This document shows positions 40,871 through 64,000 of a DNA stretch of 64,000 nt, piece by piece. The notes under the pieces are model-generated. The model was given only the letters and a program-made list of their open reading frames with translations. It made no database searches and was not told the origin of the DNA. The first letter of the stretch is position 1; every line of letters starts with the position of its first letter. The stretch is from NCBI GenBank assembly GCA_963693365.1, contig CAVNZM010000004.1:7192001-7256000 (forward strand). Reading direction: 5' to 3'. The position numbers were made by a program, and so were the translations under genes. This DNA comes from Amoebidium appalachense. Its lineage: Eukaryota > Ichthyosporea.

Positions 40871-42402
40871 ACTTCTCCTTCCCCCCCCCCCCCCCCCCCC
40901 CCCCCGTTTTCTCTCCACATCCTGACACATATACTCCACCACCCCGGAGTTAAACAAAAATGGAGACCCCCAATCCCCTTCCCGTCACTCACTCACTCAC
41001 ACACACTCACACACACACACACTCTCTCTCTCTCTCTCTCTCTCTCTCGCTCTCTCTCTCTCTCCCCCCCCCCCCCCCCCCCCCCCCCCCCTCTCCTCAA
41101 ACTTTGAAAACAAAAATGGGCTTTGCGTACGGAGTCTTGATGTCCAGTAAGAGCATCCACCATCTAATCCACTTTGCTTTTTCTCTATCCTATCCCCCCC
41201 CCCCCCCCCCCCCTCTTCCCCCCTCCAACCACCACCATATCTTTTGTCCCCCCCCCCCCCTCCCCCCGCAGCCCCGCCACTCTTCTCCCTTGACCACACA
41301 GCCCCTCTGCCTCTCTGCTTGCGTCTGTGTATCTGACACCCATGCCCCCTCTGAAACCTACTCTTTTCATCCGTCTTTAATCTTCAATACCCCCTCCCCC
41401 CCCCCCTCCCCCCTCCCCCCCTTCTGCGCTAGACACATGTGTACAAGAGGCAAATCTCGCCTGTGAAGTGAGTGGATAACGTTGTCAGTGCTGTACTGGT
41501 TATGCGTGTTTGTTTTTTCTTCCTTCTTTTTTTGGTGTGCTTGGGTATAGTGCCACGTGGTTTGGGGGGGGGGAGGGGAGAGGGGGTTGTTGTTTCTTTT
41601 TTTTTTTTTTTTTTTTTTGGGGGGGGGGGGGGGGGGGAGGGGAGGGAGGGAGGGAGGGAGGGGGGAGGTGGCTCACATAAAGACGATTTACTGGCATCAA
41701 ACAAAAAACACATGATTGAGTCATTGGCTCAATAAATGATAACCTAAAAACCAACAATAAACGCGAAAAAACGCATCAACAGAATATGTCGATTGCTGAT
41801 GCAGCTGCAGGGGCTGTCGACTTTTTTGACCGCATGCTGTTGCCTGTATGCGACACCGTGCACGTTATCCCAAAAAAGGACGCGATCTGCAGCGATCGCA
41901 CGGGCAGAAAAACGATTACGTTCGATCTGAACCCGGAGGACATGTGCCGCAACGGCGCCTACAACATCAAGGAATACACGTACGAATTTGATTGCCATTT
42001 TTGGGGCACGGGGAGCACGGTGGGAGTTCTCATCCAATTGTTTTGCTCGATAGCCGTCGCCTACCTTCTAATTTTGGCAGGTCTGGTTGCCTTTTTAAGC
42101 AAGTCTTCCATCATTCGTGGATCTTCGGTCCTCTACAGCGGCATAAGTCTGGGGGGAAGCCTGTTCGTTGCTGTTGCTCCAATTGCCTTCACGGGGTATC
42201 CTACGGACGCACGCTTAAATATCGGAATTTGGCTGCTGTTCCTTGGTCTGGCGATGGTTTTCAGCGCGTTGATTGTCAAGTTGGCGCGGATCTACACCAT
42301 TTTCAGGGCCAAAAAGGTAAAGTTAATGCTACTGTAACATACCACTGCGACAAGTCATAAGTTGTGCCTGAAAAAGTTTGAGTGCACGTGTTACTGTGCG
42401 CC

Positions 42403-42456
<54 letters not shown>

Positions 42457-42644
42457 GTGCGCGCGCATGTGCGACTCCATCTCTCTGCTCATCAAAGTGT
42501 TATGCTGCCAAACTCTTTGACTGCTGTCTCATTTATAGCACCTTGATGTCTCTGTTCTCCTGTCCCCCCCATCCCCCCCTCCTAAAACAAAAGGTGCACA
42601 AGATGAGATTTTGGCAATGAAATGGCTGATTTTGAATCAAATAT

Positions 42645-42680
<36 letters not shown>

Positions 42681-42846
42681 TGCAAACACACACACACACA
42701 CACACACACATACACATCCCCCCCCCCCCCCCCCCCCCCCCCCCCGTGACCCACCCAACCACCTCCGGATCCAGCAGCAGCAGTCAACTCACCCTTCCAT
42801 CCTCCAAACCAACCCCCCCCCCCCCCCCCCCCCTCCCCCCTCCCCC

Positions 42847-42902
<56 letters not shown>

Positions 42903-43048
42903 AGAAGAAGAAAGAAAAGAGAAGAGAAGAAAAAATTGCACGAGTTCAGACTGTGGCAATGAATTAGCGAAGTTTTCAAAAAGAAGTTCAGTCTTTCTCC
43001 CCCTCCCTCCCTCCCCCCTCCCCCTCCCCCCATCCACCCCCCCCCTCC

Positions 43049-43083
<35 letters not shown>

Positions 43084-43870
43084 ATGCGCCTAATATCAGC
43101 CCGTTCCCTCCAAGCCATTTAAAAGGCAACTCTCGGTGACAAGATGCCGACCGAGTTCAGAGTTGTACTTGAGTTAAAAAAATTTTAAGTGATAAAAATA
43201 ACTGACCAATCACATCTCCCCATTAAAACAGGTGCAATCCATGAAGCTGAGTGACTACCGCCTCCTCCTTCCATTCTCCATCCTTCTAGGTGTTTCTTTG
43301 ATCATCCTCATAGTCTACACTAGTCTACACAACGTACACCCGCGCGTCGACGACGTCGCGCTCTCCCTGTCTCTACCCAATACCACGTCTCCGTTAGATC
43401 TTATAGTCGGGGTCGCCGGGAGCGAGATGGGGATTACGTCCGGAGCCTTCTACACGCTTCTAGCATACACCATGCTTCTTCTCTTCATCGCGTGCGCCGT
43501 TTCCATCGCCATCCGCCATGTTCCGGACCAATACCAGGAAACCGGGTTCATTTTGACGGCTTCTTGGTCTTTCGGGCTGATAAACGCCGTTGTTCTCCCG
43601 ATGGTTTACGTATTTTCCGATCCCAAAGAGAACTACCTTCTCCTCTCAGTGGCCATGGTGGGGGCGGTGTTGGTAGTCAACACGGCAATGTTTGTTCCAA
43701 AATTCCTGGCGGCGGCCGGGATGATAAGAATCGACGAGACGAGCTATCGGTCGTCGAATAATCAGAGCCAGAAGGGCTGTAAGTCATCGGCGGGGAGATC
43801 GAATAGCCAGTCGCAGCTGACGGGGTTGAGGGCATCTGGAACGAAGGGCAGCTCTAGTGATAGGCTCTAA
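36024..43870 (+). CDS. Receptor B: solute-binding-protein ectodomain plus class C 7TM GPCR
   Basis: Complete model of 930 residues. Exons: 36024-36601, 37370-37689, 38262-38490, 39233-39373, 39801-39983, 40320-40488, 41783-42316 and 43232-43870; all phases agree. Residues 1-19 are a signal peptide ([19 protein letters not shown]). Residues about 20-540 form an extracellular solute-binding-protein-like domain ([41 protein letters not shown]) with several N-glycosylation sites. Four cysteines (about 563, 576, 595, 611) form a linker before TM1 (about 620-643). Exon 7 carries TM1-3 and exon 8 TM4-7. TM7 ends FVPKFL, the FVPK motif seen in GABA-B-like class C receptors. The tail is Ser-rich and basic. 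It is likely a plasma-membrane G-protein-coupled receptor in which a binding domain of bacterial-transporter type gates the 7TM. Ligand and G protein are unknown. Confidence 0.87.

Positions 43871-64000
<20,130 letters not shown>

Overview
This is a eukaryotic nuclear window. All but one of the genes are split by GT-AG introns, transposable elements are nested in it, and microsatellites, homopurine tracts and poly-G/poly-C runs fill most introns and spacers. The gene set (an hnRNP L-type splicing factor, a CHK1-like kinase, two class C 7-transmembrane receptors, a BPI/LBP-type lipid-binding secreted protein) fits a protist or early-branching holozoan. The sequence alone does not fix the lineage. 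Most of the very long Cys/Val, His/Thr, Gly or Pro open frames are translations of (GT)n, (CA)n, G-runs and C-runs and are not genes.

Layout. 1-4244: minus-strand hnRNP L homologue, running off the left edge. 7059-8093: minus-strand single-exon Ser/Thr kinase. 8094-12720: mostly plain intergenic DNA. 12722-13090: a dispersed repeat copy and a tRNA-derived (SINE-like) head. 13540-15899: a decayed plus-strand LINE, split by a 480-bp solo LTR with a perfect 5-bp target duplication. 16765-22014: minus-strand five-exon gene of unknown function with a 13-nt microexon. 24531-33221 and 36024-43870: two head-to-head paralogous receptors, each with a solute-binding-protein-like ectodomain, a short four-cysteine linker and a class C 7TM domain. 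46130-61694: minus-strand BPI/LBP-family gene cut into about 17 small exons. The right end (61.8-64 kb) holds repeats and no gene I can support.

The most interesting pattern is in the introns. Many 3' splice sites sit at the end of a (CA)n tract, so the acceptor reads (CA)nCAG, and many 5' splice sites are followed within about 30 nt by a coding-strand C-run. One of the genes here encodes hnRNP L, whose animal relatives bind CA-repeat RNA. The receptor paralogues share seven phase-identical introns. The two introns found only in the minus-strand copy both have a splice site touching a microsatellite, which suggests microsatellite-linked intron gain. The receptor pair next to a bactericidal-type lipid-binding protein could be a bacteria or nutrient sensing and defence neighbourhood, but that link is inference only.

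All splice models were built by eye from reading frame, phase and, for the receptors, paralogue alignment. No search or RNA evidence was available.
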